A model generated the notes under the pieces. The model made no database searches. It was not told where the DNA came from and saw nothing but the letters and a program-made list of their open reading frames with translations. This document shows, one piece after another, positions 5,749-6,581 of a stretch of 6,581 nt of DNA; position 1 is the stretch's first letter; each line of letters opens with the position of its first letter. This DNA is from Methanocorpusculum sp. (lineage in GTDB: Archaea; Halobacteriota; Methanomicrobia; Methanomicrobiales; Methanocorpusculaceae), in NCBI GenBank assembly GCA_029986195.1, contig DALTYF010000053.1, positions 1-6,581 on the forward strand, given 5' to 3'. The position numbers and the translations under genes are program-made.

Positions 5749-6126
5749 ATGGCAAACCCACAGGCGGGTATCCCCCCGCAGATTCAGCAGCAGCTGGCAA
5801 TGTTTCAGCAGATTCAGCAGCAGCTGCAGCAGGTATCTTCCCAGAAGATGCAGTATGAGATGACGCTTCGCGAGACCAAACGCGCCCTTGAAGAGCTCGG
5901 CGCAGCAGCAGAGGATGCGGTCGTGTTCTCCTCGGCAGGTTCGATTCTGATCCAGAAGAAGAAGGATGCGGTCTCAGCCGAGCTTCAGGAGAAGATCGAT
6001 TCCCTTGAGCTTCGCGTGGGCTCTCTGGAAAAGCAGGAAAAGACGATGGCCGCAAAGGCAGGCCAGCTGCAGAAGCAGATTCAGGACGCAGTCTCCGGCG
6101 CGGGCAGCGTTCCGACTGCGGAATAA
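5749..6126 (+). CDS. pfdB: Prefoldin subunit beta
   Basis: 125 residues, the normal size. Two long coiled-coil helices (about 11-51 and 70-115) flank a short beta-hairpin region around DAVVFSSAGSILIQK (56-70), as in prefoldin beta subunits. The opening IPPQIQQQLAMFQQIQQQLQ and the later EKIDSLELRVGSLEKQEK are typical heptad-rich segments. Two alpha and four beta subunits form the jellyfish-shaped chaperone that passes unfolded proteins to the thermosome. The start at 5749 follows GGAG (5737-5740) at a suitable distance and begins MANPQAG. It lies two bases after pcc1 and is the last gene of the run; a T-rich tract follows its stop. The small DUF3194 gene that often follows in other euryarchaea is not seen. 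Confidence 0.95.
   Translation: MANPQAGIPPQIQQQLAMFQQIQQQLQQVSSQKMQYEMTLRETKRALEELGAAAEDAVVFSSAGSILIQKKKDAVSAELQEKIDSLELRVGSLEKQEKTMAAKAGQLQKQIQDAVSGAGSVPTAE
5778..5826 (+). repeat. In-frame direct repeat in prefoldin helix 1
   Basis: GCAGATTCAGCAGCAGCTG occurs exactly at 5778-5796 and 5808-5826, a 30-base (10-codon) period. Each copy encodes QIQQQL. A short tandem duplication or replication slippage in CAG-rich coiled-coil sequence would explain it. Confidence 0.8.
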
Positions 6127-6140
6127 TTTTCTTTTTTCTT
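6127..6140 (+). terminator. T-rich terminator after pfdB
   Basis: The stop TAA (6124-6126) is followed at once by TTTTCTTTTTTCTT. No hairpin lies upstream, as is usual in archaea. The 12-mer TTCTTTTTTCTT (6129-6140) is identical to 1954-1965 after rpl15e. It marks the likely end of the rpl37ae-pfdB transcript. Confidence 0.65.
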
Positions 6141-6141
6141 C

Positions 6142-6264
6142 GGGCGTTGCACCTAACTTCGTTTATTGGCTACAAATGATCCTCGTTGATCGAGTTTCAG
6201 TCCACGATTCGCACGGCAAAGTCGTGCGAATCATGAGATGTTCCGGAATAAAGGTGCAGCGTCT
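6142..6264. other. Possible structured RNA element
   Basis: GGGCGTTGCACC (6142-6153) pairs with GGTGCAGCGTCT (6253-6264) over 12 positions, three of them G-U on the + strand. TTTATT (6162-6167) then pairs with AATAAA (6247-6252), and GG (6168-6169) with CC (6243-6244). Inside lie a small CTCG/CGAG stem (6182-6194) and the strong hairpin 6206-6232. No known family (tRNA, RNase P, SRP, C/D or H/ACA guide) was recognised. It could be a small RNA, a DNA-level element or an IS remnant. Confidence 0.35.
6206..6232. repeat. Perfect 10-bp inverted repeat / hairpin
   Basis: GATTCGCACG (6206-6215) and CGTGCGAATC (6223-6232) are exact reverse complements around GCAAAGT. In RNA a G-U and a C-G pair extend the stem, leaving an AAA loop. 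It has no T-run directly after it, so it is not a typical terminator. Confidence 0.8.
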
Positions 6265-6270
6265 TTTCTT

Positions 6271-6320
6271 CGGCTATCTTCAAATAGCTGTCCGTCGATA
6301 TACGACGGTATGTGTTTTTT
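6271..6320 (+). terminator. Two tandem hairpins followed by a T6 run
   Basis: CGGCTAT (6271-6277) pairs with ATAGCTG (6284-6290), with one G-U. CCGTCG (6292-6297) pairs exactly with CGACGG (6303-6308). Six Ts follow at 6315-6320. This is a plausible terminator for an RNA read through 6142-6270, although six bases separate the second stem from the T-run. Confidence 0.35.
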
Positions 6321-6377
6321 ATCCGTGGACAAGGCTGCCGGATGTCTTGGATGTCTGCTGCTGCTCTTGGGAATGGT

Positions 6378-6415
6378 TGCGCCGCTTTATACGATCAATC
6401 TGGTTGTGGTGGAAC
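6378..6415. repeat. 38-bp direct repeat, copy 1
   Basis: Identical over all 38 bases to 6451-6488; the bases just outside differ on both sides. It begins TGCGCCGCTTTATACG and ends TGTGGTGGAAC. Read on the minus strand, both copies can encode FHHNQIDRIKRR, but the 73-base offset puts them out of frame with each other. Confidence 0.9.
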
Positions 6416-6450
6416 ACGCTGGACCAAAGCATCTGGAGGAGCACACTCAG

Positions 6451-6488
6451 TGCGCCGCTTTATACGATCAATCTGGTTGTGGTGGAAC
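6451..6488. repeat. 38-bp direct repeat, copy 2
   Basis: Second perfect copy, 35 bases after the end of the first. No third copy occurs at the expected position downstream (6524-6561) or upstream (6305-6342). The intervening 35 bases do not resemble the flanks, which argues against a simple 73-bp tandem duplication. Confidence 0.9.
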
Positions 6489-6581
6489 TATATCCGGTAA
6501 CGGCGGCGTCTGATCTCCGGCTGGCACACTGTGTTTTGTGGTACTGCTGTGCGGGGCGGCGTACACAACTGCACGCGGCAG

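Larger units (their letters stand above)
6141..6581. other. Right-edge region without a recognised gene
   Basis: No gene was identified in these 441 bases. Frames open on the + strand from ATG at 6238 and 6312 run for 91 and 62 codons but show no domain, have no good SD, and cross the two 38-bp repeats in different frames. On the minus strand, an edge-to-stop frame (about 6581-6468) ends in PPLPDIVPPQPD without a recognisable family. The region holds a possible multi-stem RNA (6142-6264), two small hairpins with a T6 run (6271-6320) and a pair of direct repeats (6378-6415, 6451-6488). Confidence 0.55.

Noticed and set aside
6151..6157. Integron attC-like core (ACCTAAC)
   Set aside because: It matches RYYYAAC by sequence, but no matching GTTRRRY partner or integrase gene is present.
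6165..6240. tRNA or box C/D guide RNA
   Set aside because: No T-loop GTTCGAATC motif, no cloverleaf spacing, and no paired C (RTGATGA) and D (CTGA) boxes.
6378..6488. CRISPR array
   Set aside because: Only two repeats and one spacer, no third copy at the expected spacing, no cas genes and no typical repeat end. Kept as a direct repeat only.
6238..6513. Small + strand protein of 91 codons
   Set aside because: No SD, no recognisable domain, and it crosses the two 38-bp repeats in different frames, giving unrelated peptides.
6468..6581. 3' end of a minus-strand gene entering from the right edge (ends PPLPDIVPPQPD)
   Set aside because: Only 37 codons visible, no family recognised, and the stop lies inside a repeat; too little to call.

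Overview
This window comes from a methanogenic or related euryarchaeon, most plausibly a member of the Methanomicrobiales (Methanocorpusculum-like). That placement is inference from protein character, operon content and base composition; no database search was possible. All recognised genes are on the + strand, with archaeal-type Shine-Dalgarno (SD) motifs and many 4-nt ATGA stop/start overlaps.

Left edge (1-468): the C-terminal end of a large surface protein. It has one Listeria/Bacteroides-type beta-grasp repeat, an S/T/A/Q-rich stalk and a short hydrophobic helix ending in RRRD, like an archaeosortase-type anchor signal. A T-tract follows. Bases 487-1220 hold no convincing gene but carry several inverted repeats, including a roughly 90-nt pair of arms around a 141-nt centre and two smaller foldable elements.

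Centre (1220-4605): a promoter-like region, a leader with a 12-bp hairpin, then rpl15e, rnp3 (RNase P Rpp30), rnp2 (RNase P Pop5), psmA (20S proteasome alpha) and the SBDS/Sdo1 ribosome maturation protein. This is the first half of the conserved archaeal 'proteasome-exosome superoperon'. The exosome genes rrp4-rrp41-rrp42, which follow SBDS in many archaea, are absent. A 50-nt gap with a promoter-like AT-rich box stands in their place.

Right half (4656-6126): rpl37ae, rpoP (43 codons), an archaeal Brix-domain protein, the KEOPS subunit Pcc1 and prefoldin beta, in very tight array. Together the two blocks couple ribosome assembly (L15e, L37ae, SBDS, Brix), tRNA processing and modification (RNase P, KEOPS), transcription (RpoP), and protein folding and turnover (prefoldin, proteasome).

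Right edge (6127-6581): non-coding as far as can be seen. It has a T-rich terminator, a region that folds on paper into a long multi-stem structure with a perfect 10-bp hairpin inside, two further hairpins ending in a T6 run, and two perfect 38-bp direct repeats 35 bp apart. No known RNA family was recognised there. The two edges and the exosome gap are the places most worth checking.
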